13,733 bases of DNA, taken from assembly GCA_964573565.1 (NCBI GenBank), contig CAZNJV010000017.1:1-13733 (forward strand), given 5' to 3'. The notes below the pieces were generated by a model. It searched no databases. It saw nothing but the letters and a program-made list of their open reading frames with translations, and was not told the origin of the DNA. Position numbers and translations under genes: made by a program. Positions 1-7,180 of the stretch are shown here, piece by piece. How positions within the stretch are numbered: position 1 is the stretch's first letter; each line of letters begins with the position of its first letter. The stretch comes from UBA12078 sp964573565 (GTDB lineage: Bacteria; Patescibacteriota; Dojkabacteria; SC72).

Positions 1-680
1 TGTACTACAGCACCTTCATTCTCAGACATTTTGCTTAATGTACTTAATACATTAGCAAATGGATCTCCTGTAAAATTCTCCGCAACTCTTAATGGACAAT
101 ATGACTCTTCATCTAGAACCAATCTTGTGTATGCAGACTTCGTGTTTGGTGCGAATATATTGTATTCATTCACAGTCACTACATCTGCATCTTGGTATGA
201 TCCCAATATCTGCTTTTCCACTAAATCTGCAAATTTTTTAGGGCAATGGACAAAGAATCGGATCTCCCCTGGTAAGCCTACTACTTCAAAGCTCACAGCA
301 TTGCCTACTGTAAAATGTTCTGCTAGGCCATCCCCTTTTCCACCAATACCATAGAGGTTTGCAAACATCTGCTCTGCAACTCCTATCTCCACCTCGTTGT
401 CTCTTGGGACTCGGACTTCCATTAATACTCCATCGTTAGCTTTTTCGTTTCTATCTTTTCTTAGTAATTTTTTCTTCACGATGAAAAAAGCTCCTAGGAG
501 GATACCTATTAACACAAGTGCGAATATAACCCATCCCCATGGGATATTTATATTGTTATCACCATAATATTCAGAGTAAGAATCATTGGGATATGTTACA
601 TTGGAACCAGTTTCAATATCATCTGTGGGATCTTTAACCGGTCCAACTACTTGTGAGTATGTGAATTCATCAGAATTCAT
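1..680 (-). CDS. Type IV secretion-like ATPase, N-terminal part (cut by window edge)
   Basis: This reading frame starts at ATG 678-680 and stays open for 226 codons to the left edge, so the stop and most of the protein are outside the window. Residues 1-46 are acidic and polar, 47-68 form one transmembrane helix (WGWVIFALVLIG), followed by a Lys/Arg-rich stop-transfer segment. From residue 88 comes a soluble domain with MEVRVPRDNEVEIG, AEQMFANLYGIGG and, near residues 194-226, YCPLRVAENF...LSTLSKMSENEGA. I recall this pattern as the domain preceding the VirB4/TraG-type ATPase of CPR type IV secretion-like systems (DUF8128-like). The ATPase motifs themselves are not visible here, so the call rests on family recall and on the nearby pilin genes. 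It has its own candidate promoter and lies 63 nt after the preceding gene. A non-ATPase membrane protein remains possible. Confidence 0.6.
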   Translation of the reverse strand, partial: MNSDEFTYSQVVGPVKDPTDDIETGSNVTYPNDSYSEYYGDNNINIPWGWVIFALVLIGILLGAFFIVKKKLLRKDRNEKANDGVLMEVRVPRDNEVEIGVAEQMFANLYGIGGKGDGLAEHFTVGNAVSFEVVGLPGEIRFFVHCPKKFADLVEKQILGSYQDADVVTVNEYNIFAPNTKSAYTRLVLDEESYCPLRVAENFTGDPFANVLSTLSKMSENEGAVV

Positions 681-708
681 AATGGCAGTAAGACAATCTT
701 ATGCTTAA

Positions 709-737
709 AGAATATCACACAGGGGTATATATATCAA
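709..737 (-). promoter_or_regulatory. Candidate sigma70 promoter for the T4SS-like ATPase gene
   Basis: On the minus strand TTGATA (732-737) is followed by a 17-nt spacer and TATTCT (709-714). Transcription would start near 702 and give a leader of about 22 nt. The position between two co-directional genes fits a fresh start of transcription for the ATPase gene. The leader contains the small inverted repeat TAAGA-TTG-TCTTA and no clear Shine-Dalgarno. Confidence 0.5.
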
Positions 738-743
738 AGAGGA

Positions 744-1043
744 TTAAGCTGCTACTGAAGGGATCTGTTCACCTCTTACTTTACCAGAAAGAATGGTTAC
801 TCTCTCATCTTCGCTCTCATTATTGATAATTGGGAATCCTAAAGATGATACTGGTATATCACTTCGTACAAGTTTTATTTCGGATGTTACATCCTGCTCT
901 TTTATTGGTTTAACAATTGCTTGTGGCTGTGATAGCTCAACAACAGGAGCAATTTCCGCAACTGGAGCGACAGGTTGAACCGCAGATAATTCTGGAGTCA
1001 CAGCGCTAGATTCAATTGTTGGTATTTCATTCATATTACTCAT
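744..1043 (-). CDS. Short Pro/Val/Ala-rich protein of unknown function
   Basis: I do not recognise this 99-residue protein. Residues 10-45 are low-complexity and rich in Val, Pro, Ala and Glu (for example VQPVAPVAEIAPVVEL). The second half is more ordinary, with charged and hydrophobic residues (SEIKLVRSDIPVSSLGFPI). There is no signal peptide, membrane helix or cysteine, so it is probably cytosolic and partly disordered. Two starts are possible: ATG at 1041-1043, only 2 nt after an AGGA, or ATG at 1032-1034, 11 nt after the same AGGA. It follows smpB by 12 nt and precedes the secretion ATPase gene. Its reading frame, clean stop and promoter-like upstream sequence support a real gene; composition alone gives no function. 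Confidence 0.6.
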   Translation of the reverse strand: MSNMNEIPTIESSAVTPELSAVQPVAPVAEIAPVVELSQPQAIVKPIKEQDVTSEIKLVRSDIPVSSLGFPIINNESEDERVTILSGKVRGEQIPSVAA

Positions 1044-1054
1044 AATCCTATAAC

Positions 1055-1063
1055 ATTATATCA
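1055..1063 (-). promoter_or_regulatory. Extended -10 element upstream of the Pro/Val/Ala-rich gene
   Basis: The minus strand reads TGaTATAAT, a perfect extended -10 (TG at 1062-1063, hexamer 1055-1060). It contains the TAA stop codon of smpB. No convincing -35 is present, as is common for extended -10 promoters. The start codon at 1043 lies 11 nt downstream. Confidence 0.45.
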
Positions 1064-1499
1064 CATATTTTCGGTTCTCCAAGTGAAGCTCCCTATCCAA
1101 GTCTCTCTCCTTCTCTTTTAATTTCTTCTCATAATGTTTCTTACCCCTACCTATTCCAACCTCTACCTTTAAAAATCCTCTGGTATCGTACACACTCACA
1201 GGCATAAGAGTCAGGTTACCCTGTTTTATCTTACTTTGCAATCTTACAAATTGATCCCTACTAATTAGCAACTTCCTAGACCTAGTCGAGTCATAATGCT
1301 CATCTGCAGAATATTTATATCTAGGTATATCTGCATTTACTAGCCATAACTCATTGTTTATTATTTTTACATACGCATCTCCAAGATTAAGTCTTCCAGT
1401 TTTTATAGATTTAACCTCGGCACCAGTTAAGACAACTCCCGCCTCAAAAGTTTCAAGTATTTCATAGTTGAAAGATGCCTTTTTGTTGAAAATTTTCAT
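1056..1499 (-). CDS. smpB: SsrA-binding protein SmpB
   Basis: SmpB binds tmRNA and brings it to ribosomes stalled on broken mRNAs (trans-translation). The 147-residue protein shows the family signatures in order: NKKASFNYEILETFEAG near the N-terminus, VLTGAEVKSIKTGRLNLGDAYV (residues about 23-44), the NNELWLVNADIPRY strand, RSRKLLISRDQ, and GRGKKHYEKK followed by a basic, charged tail (KEKERDLDREL). Length is close to the usual 145-160 residues. The tail motif usually written DKR is YEKK here, a modest deviation. ATG 1497-1499 is 10 nt after the stop of the large upstream gene. A perfect extended -10 overlaps that stop codon, so smpB may have its own nearly leaderless transcript. The tmRNA gene is not in the window. 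Confidence 0.96.
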   Translation of the reverse strand: MKIFNKKASFNYEILETFEAGVVLTGAEVKSIKTGRLNLGDAYVKIINNELWLVNADIPRYKYSADEHYDSTRSRKLLISRDQFVRLQSKIKQGNLTLMPVSVYDTRGFLKVEVGIGRGKKHYEKKLKEKERDLDRELHLENRKYVI

Positions 1500-1508
1500 A
1501 ATACCGCT

Positions 1509-1517
1509 ATTATATCA
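1509..1517 (-). promoter_or_regulatory. Extended -10 element upstream of smpB
   Basis: The minus strand reads TGaTATAAT (TG at 1516-1517, hexamer 1509-1514), overlapping the TAA stop of the preceding gene. The smpB ATG follows after 9 nt, so an mRNA from this site would have a leader of only 2-3 nt. No good -35 is visible. The same 10-mer GTGATATAAT occurs before the next gene downstream. Confidence 0.5.
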
Positions 1518-3705
1518 CGACCTTCCACACAGTAGACCCATCAAGAATATATAGATCTCCCGTAGAAGAATCTACAACAAAATCTTTTATATTTCCCCAT
1601 GCATCACTCTTTGCGCCCCTATATACCCACTGTGCTTTCAATACTACTTCGTTTGGATGAATTACATTCGCGCCCGCTTCTTGGGGCTTTTCAAACTTTA
1701 TGAACCTCTTATTCGTAGAATCAAATACGTACAGACCCTCATCAAGACTCTCCGTTGTGTAACCTTTGGTAAGTATCCCCAAATCACCATTAACCCCAGA
1801 AATGGTTAATGGATTCTCCTTTTGCATCTGCTCTGCATAGCTGTAACTGTATCGGAGTAAATATGGAGAATCCGATGTTAAGAAATAGAGGCTAATATCC
1901 GCAAAAACATCTGTGGCATTTGTAAAGCTATCATTTGTAACATATCTATAGTACAAACCATACCTATTCTCATATGAGAATGTTGATTTAAGTAAAGAAT
2001 TTTCATCCTGGGCCAACATATATATATTATCTGATTCTGTTAGGACAATGAATTCGCTAATATTATCCGGTTTAATACTCTCTCGGCTTAATCCAGAGAT
2101 TGCTACAAATGTAGAGAACCACTTACTATCATCAAAAGGTGCTTTAAGAACACCAACCTTTTCATCGTAAACAAATACCCCCGAGTTACCCATGGAAACA
2201 TACATTGGTTCCTTTAGGAGATTGCTGGTATCTATCAACCTCTCCGAAACTTTGTCATATAAAGATACTCGATATACCGCTTTCAAACCTTTATCCGATA
2301 TAACCAAATATTTGTTTCCAGAATCATCCGAATATATCTCAATATCTGTAGGATCCGAACCTTCTCCGAAAGCAAGTCTGGAATCTAGGAATGTGGAAAG
2401 TTTACCATCGTTGTCTGAGAGTCCAGCACGGTAGTACATAGAGTCCTCCAATGTCAGGATTCTGGAATCATATCCATTCTTTATACCCATATCCTTTTCA
2501 GATAGATTTGAAGGGAGGCCATTAAGTTGGGTTTTTGCTTGATATATAGACATCTCTGCCGTGCCTTTGTCTGAAGTAGCATAGCTTTCTGCCTTCTTAA
2601 CAAGACTCTCTACTTCCGTGAATACACCTGCTGCCTGCTTGTGTATGATGCTTGCGTTTCTTGCTTTAATTGTAAAATTGATACCTAGGGCTAAAAGCAC
2701 AATGATAGCGATTCCAATGACTACAACCCTTACTCTCCTAGTTCTTAAATCTTTCGTTTTATACCCATCTATCCTCATCCCCTTCATAGAGGTGATTGGT
2801 TTCGCATTTATCTTTATCTCCGAGACTTTCGATGCAACTTTCTTAAACCATCTGCGATTACCAAGAATATTCTTTATCCATCCTTTTATCTTCGATAGAT
2901 ATTCAACAGCGCCTTCCTTAATTAAACTGTATCCTTGGAAGAATCTTCCTCTTGTATATTTGATAGTATGTTCTGCCATTACTGCGTATTTTTCAGATTC
3001 TTTAGGATGATGGTGTAACAAAGGTTCTTCATCAGCTATCACAGCTTCTTCCGGAATTGCACTTGCATTAAGTTCTTCATCTAAGAAAAGCACAAAGCCA
3101 CCAGAGCCATCTAACCCCTCTCCCAAAGACTTAAGCCCTGTAACAACATTTTTTGAATCTTTGGAATTAGATAGAGAATCAAGATATCCTGCTAAGATGC
3201 CTTTTGTAGAAATCACAAGCATATCCTGATCTTCCAAAGCGATACCTGCAGTGTTTGCCCTACTCTTTTTTAGTATCTCTGATATATCAACAAACTTCCC
3301 TGCTTTGTAAGCATATATCTCATTTTCACCCAAGCTGCCAATATACATGCCTTCTTTTCTCTGAGCTACAAGTACAAAGTCAACGTTAACACCTAACTCC
3401 TCCAATGTTTCGTCATTCTTGATTAGATCTCTCAATTTCTGAACTCCGTCACTAATAGCATCTTTTAGTGCATTGTTCGTGCTTTTTTCATTAGAATATA
3501 CATATCCATCTAAAATTCCATCCCAGACAAATTTGCTGATTCTCTCTGCGGGGATGTTTTCTTTACCTGATATATTTAGAAGGCAGTAAAGATCTCCTTC
3601 TCTTTCTGTTTTCTTTTCTCCCGAATTAGAAAAATATTTGAAGATTGATACAAAGGAGTTTCCTTCCTTCCCATTTGAGACAAACTGTTGAGCAGTAATT
3701 TTCAT
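1510..3705 (-). CDS. Single-pass protein: degenerate PP2C-like domain, TM helix, propeller-like extracytoplasmic domain
   Basis: This 731-residue protein has three parts. Residues 1-215 recall the PP2C/PPM phosphatase fold: VDFVLVAQRKEGMYIGSLG with NEIYAYKAGKFVDI (109-141) resembles the strand pair around GDSR, and LEDQDMLVISTKGIL (157-171) resembles the LxxGDxLLLCSDG segment. The metal-binding Asp of GDSR and SDG are replaced (GSLG, STKG), so catalysis is unlikely. Residues 216-320 form a basic linker. One transmembrane helix (325-345) is preceded by RTRRVR, placing the N-terminus in the cytoplasm. Outside, a helical stretch (350-430) leads into repeated beta-rich segments, ending in an NHL-like unit (DFVVDSSTGDLYILDG), which suggests a propeller. 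ATG 3703-3705 lies 2 nt after the stop of the two-TM gene, so the genes are probably coupled. A sensor or scaffold role is inference; the phosphatase relationship is my reading of motifs. Confidence 0.6.
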   Translation of the reverse strand: MKITAQQFVSNGKEGNSFVSIFKYFSNSGEKKTEREGDLYCLLNISGKENIPAERISKFVWDGILDGYVYSNEKSTNNALKDAISDGVQKLRDLIKNDETLEELGVNVDFVLVAQRKEGMYIGSLGENEIYAYKAGKFVDISEILKKSRANTAGIALEDQDMLVISTKGILAGYLDSLSNSKDSKNVVTGLKSLGEGLDGSGGFVLFLDEELNASAIPEEAVIADEEPLLHHHPKESEKYAVMAEHTIKYTRGRFFQGYSLIKEGAVEYLSKIKGWIKNILGNRRWFKKVASKVSEIKINAKPITSMKGMRIDGYKTKDLRTRRVRVVVIGIAIIVLLALGINFTIKARNASIIHKQAAGVFTEVESLVKKAESYATSDKGTAEMSIYQAKTQLNGLPSNLSEKDMGIKNGYDSRILTLEDSMYYRAGLSDNDGKLSTFLDSRLAFGEGSDPTDIEIYSDDSGNKYLVISDKGLKAVYRVSLYDKVSERLIDTSNLLKEPMYVSMGNSGVFVYDEKVGVLKAPFDDSKWFSTFVAISGLSRESIKPDNISEFIVLTESDNIYMLAQDENSLLKSTFSYENRYGLYYRYVTNDSFTNATDVFADISLYFLTSDSPYLLRYSYSYAEQMQKENPLTISGVNGDLGILTKGYTTESLDEGLYVFDSTNKRFIKFEKPQEAGANVIHPNEVVLKAQWVYRGAKSDAWGNIKDFVVDSSTGDLYILDGSTVWKVVI

Positions 3706-3707
3706 AT

Positions 3708-3977
3708 TTATCCAATTAAAAGAAATAGTACGGTGACTATGCTTCCTATAACTGTAACGACTAGATAACCAGATACTATCATTTTAATCACTTTATTGTT
3801 GGAAGATTCGAAAGTATCTGCAAGAATTCTGGATCTGAGGAAGAGTAATGCTGAGAAAAGTAAATTGCCTATGAGAATTATGACTATTGGTGCTTTAAAA
3901 AGACTAACAATATTAATCTCTAATCCAGAAAAAGGATTTTTACCCAAATTGTTTAATATATCATTTGCATCGTCCAT
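3708..3977 (-). CDS. Small two-TM membrane protein, unknown function
   Basis: The 89-residue protein has a polar N-terminus (MDDANDILNNLGKNPFSG) and two hydrophobic helices, about residues 25-47 and 63-88, joined by a basic loop (RSRILADTFESSNNK). There is no signal-peptide cleavage motif and no pilin GDxxK motif, so it differs from the pilin-like genes nearby. I do not recognise the family. The start ATG 3975-3977 shares one base with the TAA stop of the PH-domain gene (TAATG) and has a strong Shine-Dalgarno, so translation is probably coupled. The next gene starts 2 nt after its stop. The tight three-gene set suggests a partner of the large propeller protein in the membrane. Confidence 0.75.
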   Translation of the reverse strand: MDDANDILNNLGKNPFSGLEINIVSLFKAPIVIILIGNLLFSALLFLRSRILADTFESSNNKVIKMIVSGYLVVTVIGSIVTVLFLLIG

Positions 3978-4600
3978 TATATTTCTCCTTTCTGTTTAGA
4001 TTCCAACATATCTATGAGGATATCCTGGATATCTCTTGGTCTTGGAACATTTGTAAACTCAATATTTTGTGCTGTTCCAGCAGTCTGAATATATACAGAT
4101 CCTACATCAAAGAAGCTACCCAAAATCCCAAGCTGCTTGTGTGTTACATCCTCGATTTTCTCAAGCTGTGCTTCAGACATTGTATGTGCCATGATATTTG
4201 GGAAATCCAAGTCTATGACTCTTTGGTCTGTGATTATGTTTACGTTGTAATACCACTTCAGGATAGATGAGACAACAATACTAGCAGCAATCAAGAGAGA
4301 GGTTATTAGCAACGCTAAAAATACTGTGAAATTGTGCAATATGGAACTTGAAATCGCTGCGACTATCCATGGTAATGCTAGAACTAAGAGGGTCGCTAGC
4401 ATTTGAGGTAGGTATATGATCCAGTGCGATCTTATGACCAAGACTATCTCCTCCCCCTGCTCTTTTCCGTGGAATTTCAATCCCTTTGGGAAAGATTTAA
4501 AGGAGTGATCATTGTGTAAAGCGATTGTCTCGACAAAAGATCTTTTTAGGCTTCTGAATTTTTGGGGAACATTACTGTTTTGGCTTGTTGTGTCTTTCAT
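3977..4600 (-). CDS. Bacterial PH-domain (YdbS/bPH2-like) membrane protein
   Basis: The 207-residue protein has a soluble N-terminus (1-57), two adjacent transmembrane helices (about 60-82 and 90-113), and a C-terminal bacterial PH-like domain. The domain signatures are WYYNVNIITDQRVIDLDFP (117-134), QLEKIEDVTHKQLGILG (145-161), FFDVGSVYIQTAG (163-175) and a last part with FTNVPRPRDIQDILIDML. This order matches the YdbS/bPH2 family, whose function is poorly known. ATG 4598-4600 follows the exported SpoIID gene by 43 nt. A TACAAT hexamer ends only 4 nt before the ATG, too close to be confident as a promoter. The stop TAA overlaps the next gene's ATG. It probably acts in the cytoplasmic membrane with the two following genes; the job is unknown. 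Confidence 0.85.
   Translation of the reverse strand: MKDTTSQNSNVPQKFRSLKRSFVETIALHNDHSFKSFPKGLKFHGKEQGEEIVLVIRSHWIIYLPQMLATLLVLALPWIVAAISSSILHNFTVFLALLITSLLIAASIVVSSILKWYYNVNIITDQRVIDLDFPNIMAHTMSEAQLEKIEDVTHKQLGILGSFFDVGSVYIQTAGTAQNIEFTNVPRPRDIQDILIDMLESKQKGEI
3985..3990 (-). promoter_or_regulatory. Strong Shine-Dalgarno for the two-TM gene
   Basis: The minus strand reads AAGGAG at 3985-3990, with 7 nt to ATG 3975-3977. It lies within the 3' end of the PH-domain gene. It is the clearest anti-16S match in the window and confirms that this organism uses SD-led initiation at internal operon genes. Confidence 0.75.
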
Positions 4601-4643
4601 ATTGATTGTATAACGATATCATAGAATGGAAGTGAGGACAAGG

Positions 4644-6485
4644 TTATTTGTACTCTATGTTAATATTCACAATACTTCCATTTTGAGGAATTCTAACTGC
4701 GCCAGGTGCTCTCATATTAAACACCGTTTTGAAATCTGCCCCAGGTATATTGATAATCCCCCTGTTTGTGTTGAAGGAAACATTCGTGGTTGTCCCATTT
4801 GAATTCGTCACTACTGCACTGTAAACGTAAGTCACAGGATTAGAAACGACCGCTTGTAGCTGAGCAATACTGTATGGATTTGCAGCTTGCCCCCAACAGC
4901 TTGTTGTATCAATAGCTACTATTCTTGAGTCACTACTTACTTGTGTCCATCTTAGATATGCATTTAATATATCTGCCATCTCAGAATTTGTAAGCCATGG
5001 GTTTCTCCCACAGTTATTTCCACTCAAAGAGTATCCTTTTCTAAACCAGTTCTTGTAGAACCAGCTAACTCCAGACTTACTCTCCCATGCATCTGCCTCC
5101 CAGTTTAAATATCCACCATTACCAGAGGTTGTATCCCAACCCATATCGTATGAGTATCCTCCATGTACAGCAGCATAAGAGGTATTTGCCAAGACTCCAC
5201 CACTTGCAAGTACAACTCCACGCGTAGCTGCAACTGCAGCTTCCCAATTAGGCTTGTTAACGCTCTGGTTAAATACCTGATCACACTCATCATCGTCGAT
5301 AGCTTCGGCTCCATAGTTAGTAGCTTTTAATGCATATGTTCTAGTTGCAATTGCTTGCGCTTTCAACGCCTCTGGACCAAAATCATCAGGCATCTCTGCT
5401 ATTTTCTTCATGTAGTAATCTTCAAAGCTATACGTAGCATATGTCGGATTATTACAGACACTACAGCTAGCACCATTTCTGTTGCAAGATCTTACTGTTA
5501 TTGTGCTCATCGTATCGCTCACCATTGTTGTACCTGGGTAGTAAGCACTTAGAATTGCCTGATATGATTGCCCAGCAGCTGCTCTTGCTTTGGCACCCCA
5601 CTGGCTCATCCCATGTCTCCACGTGTAGGCTCCGTATGAAAAAACTGCAAACGAACCCGAAGGCGCATTACTTAGGAAATATTGCTGTGAAGACTGAGGG
5701 TCTGACGAGCTTTGTGGCACCGAGTTAGCATTCACTACTGTTCCACCGGATTTAACTGTCAACAAGTATTGTTGAAGTTGAGAAATCTCTTTTGACAAAC
5801 TCCCTATGGTCTTTGTTAGTGAGCTCTTACTCGCATACTGGCTACTCAACTCACTTTGCAATTTCGCTTTCTCGGCAGCCAACAATGCATATGAATCATC
5901 CATATCCTTCTTTTGAGCTTCTAGATTGGCTTTTTCTGTTTCTAATAACGCCCTACTCTCTTCCAAGCTACTAAACTCCCCATTAATCTGTTCTACCTCC
6001 GTCTTCAAAACAGCAATACTACTCTGTTTTAAGAAGAATTCTTTAACTAAAATATCCCAATCTCTACCAGAAAGAAAGAACGTAGCCATCCTGTATCTAG
6101 ATTGCATGTAGAGATCTGTGGAGAGTTGGTCCATTTCTACCTTCTTTTGCTCCATCAATGTTTGCTTGTCCTCTATCTCTTTTATCTTTGTATTCAATGC
6201 ATCTGTGTTTGCAGCAATGCTTGCATCCAGTTTTGAAATCTCTTCATTGATCAAGGCAATTTTTTGGCTCACAGAGTAGTTACTCCCACTAATCTCTTTG
6301 ATTCTAGCCTCTACCTGAGAAAGTGTTGTTTGCTTATCTGCCAATTCCTGATTCTTTTGATTAATCTGGTTCTCTAGATCAGTTGCCTCGTCAGAATATA
6401 CAGGGTGTGTGAAAAGAAGAAAGCCATAGCCACCGATTAGAACGGCGAGAAACAGTGCTAAGAAATTTTGGGGCTTTTTGACCAT
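4644..6485 (-). CDS. Exported coiled-coil protein with SpoIID/LytB peptidoglycan-lytic domain
   Basis: Counting from the upstream TTG at 6489-6491, the protein is 615 residues; I prefer ATG 6483-6485, residue 3. It has an N-terminal signal (KK, then a hydrophobic stretch to about residue 32). Residues 35-245 are a long Glu/Lys/Gln-rich coiled coil like those of PcsB, CwlO or EnvC, followed by a Ser/Gln/Pro linker. Next comes the SpoIID-type region: HGMSQWGAKARAAAG and ILSAYYPGT (293-321), then EDYYMKKIAEMPDDFGPEAL with ALKAQAIATRTYAL (357-388). Glu366 in AEMP matches the catalytic Glu of SpoIID lytic transglycosylases, and TRGVVLASGG...AAVHGGYS (423-447) follows. The GMSQ/YYPGT block precedes the catalytic block, opposite to B. 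subtilis SpoIID. Six cysteines include C336, C343 and C346. The protein likely cleaves peptidoglycan outside the membrane, perhaps to make room for the pilus; that link is inferred from context. Confidence 0.88.
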   Translation of the reverse strand: MVKKPQNFLALFLAVLIGGYGFLLFTHPVYSDEATDLENQINQKNQELADKQTTLSQVEARIKEISGSNYSVSQKIALINEEISKLDASIAANTDALNTKIKEIEDKQTLMEQKKVEMDQLSTDLYMQSRYRMATFFLSGRDWDILVKEFFLKQSSIAVLKTEVEQINGEFSSLEESRALLETEKANLEAQKKDMDDSYALLAAEKAKLQSELSSQYASKSSLTKTIGSLSKEISQLQQYLLTVKSGGTVVNANSVPQSSSDPQSSQQYFLSNAPSGSFAVFSYGAYTWRHGMSQWGAKARAAAGQSYQAILSAYYPGTTMVSDTMSTITVRSCNRNGASCSVCNNPTYATYSFEDYYMKKIAEMPDDFGPEALKAQAIATRTYALKATNYGAEAIDDDECDQVFNQSVNKPNWEAAVAATRGVVLASGGVLANTSYAAVHGGYSYDMGWDTTSGNGGYLNWEADAWESKSGVSWFYKNWFRKGYSLSGNNCGRNPWLTNSEMADILNAYLRWTQVSSDSRIVAIDTTSCWGQAANPYSIAQLQAVVSNPVTYVYSAVVTNSNGTTTNVSFNTNRGIINIPGADFKTVFNMRAPGAVRIPQNGSIVNINIEYK

Positions 6486-6490
6486 AGCCA

Positions 6491-6496
6491 ATTATA
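6491..6496 (-). promoter_or_regulatory. -10 TATAAT just upstream of the SpoIID-type gene
   Basis: A perfect TATAAT on the minus strand ends 5 nt before ATG 6483-6485, which would give a leaderless mRNA. No good -35 is seen. An alternative reading uses AAAGGA at 6502-6507 as Shine-Dalgarno for the upstream in-frame TTG at 6489-6491. The two readings exclude each other only in part. Confidence 0.4.
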
Positions 6497-6519
6497 CACT
6501 ATCCTTTGAAAGAAATTTT

Positions 6520-6870
6520 CTACAGAGCGTTCACAATTGTTTTTACAACAAGTACAGAAACCAGAACAAACACCAAACCGATAATTGCCCAAGTTAGAGT
6601 GCCCTGAGCCTGTTTAACTTTAGATGGGTCTCCCGCAGAAGCAATCCACATATATCCACCGATTATTATGAAAACAACGCAAAGCACACCCGCAATAGGA
6701 AATACAATGTTCATTACACTATCAAGGACGGTTGCAATGCTAGCAATCGTAGGAGGTGTAGTTCCACTATTTATACTGCCATCTCCACCATCATCAATTC
6801 TTGTCGCAAAGACAGGTGTCGCTAAAACCATTGAACAGAAGGATAGTAACAAACTATTTAATTTCTTCAT
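6520..6870 (-). CDS. Pilin-like protein with signal peptide (T4SS_pilin type), copy 5
   Basis: The 116-residue protein begins with a signal peptide (MKKLNSLLLSFCSMVLATPVFA, likely cut after Ala22). A short Gly/Ser/Thr/Pro-rich stretch follows (DDGGDGSINSGTTPP), then two transmembrane helices (about 48-72 and 92-112) around the family motif GGYMWIASAGDPSKVKQA. This GxxxxxxxGDxxK loop followed by AIIGLV is what I know from the VirB2/T4SS_pilin-type proteins of CPR bacteria. The ATG at 6868-6870 shares one base with the stop of the preceding pilin gene (TAATG), and no Shine-Dalgarno is visible, so translation is probably coupled. The neutral Gly-rich linker after the signal sequence is not found in the other copies. 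Confidence 0.85.
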   Translation of the reverse strand: MKKLNSLLLSFCSMVLATPVFATRIDDGGDGSINSGTTPPTIASIATVLDSVMNIVFPIAGVLCVVFIIIGGYMWIASAGDPSKVKQAQGTLTWAIIGLVFVLVSVLVVKTIVNAL

Positions 6871-7142
6871 TATGAATTCAATAAAGTATTAATAACAAAT
6901 TTTATAACTACAGGTGCCACAAACACAAGTACCAACCCTATCAAAGAATATATTATGGAGCTTGTTGCTGCCTTTATCTTCTTCTCGTCACCGAAAGACA
7001 ATATGTACTTAAATCCTGAGATAATTAATGAAACCACTGCAACTATTGCAGAGATTGTAATTGCGTAGTTAATCAAAAAATACAAAAATTCCTGTAAATT
7101 CTCATAACTAGTACCTAACAAAGGACTCAAGTCTACACTCAT
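6870..7142 (-). CDS. Pilin-like two-TM protein without signal peptide, copy 4
   Basis: The 90-residue protein has a short polar N-terminus (MSVDLSPLLGTSYENL), a first hydrophobic helix (about 20-44), the loop GFKYILSFGDEKKIKAA, and a second helix (about 62-87). The GDxxK loop and SLIGLVLVF fit the same T4SS_pilin-type family as its neighbours, but the cleavable signal is missing and it is the shortest and most hydrophobic copy. It may be a minor or membrane-resident subunit rather than a processed pilin. ATG 7140-7142 lies 38 nt after the previous copy. Only a weak GGAA is found upstream, and the stop overlaps the next start. Confidence 0.8.
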   Translation of the reverse strand: MSVDLSPLLGTSYENLQEFLYFLINYAITISAIVAVVSLIISGFKYILSFGDEKKIKAATSSIIYSLIGLVLVFVAPVVIKFVINTLLNS

Positions 7143-7180
7143 ATTGCTGATTCCAAGATTTTAGCTACAGATTAAAGCTA

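Noticed and set aside
31..354. Plus-strand open frame of 107 codons at the left edge
   Set aside because: The minus strand carries an uninterrupted 226-codon frame with CPR secretion-ATPase-like motifs across the same bases.
2618..3010. Plus-strand open frame with hydrophobic segments
   Set aside because: It is the reverse of the large propeller protein gene, which has tight spacing to its neighbours; the hydrophobic look comes from the opposite strand's charged codons.
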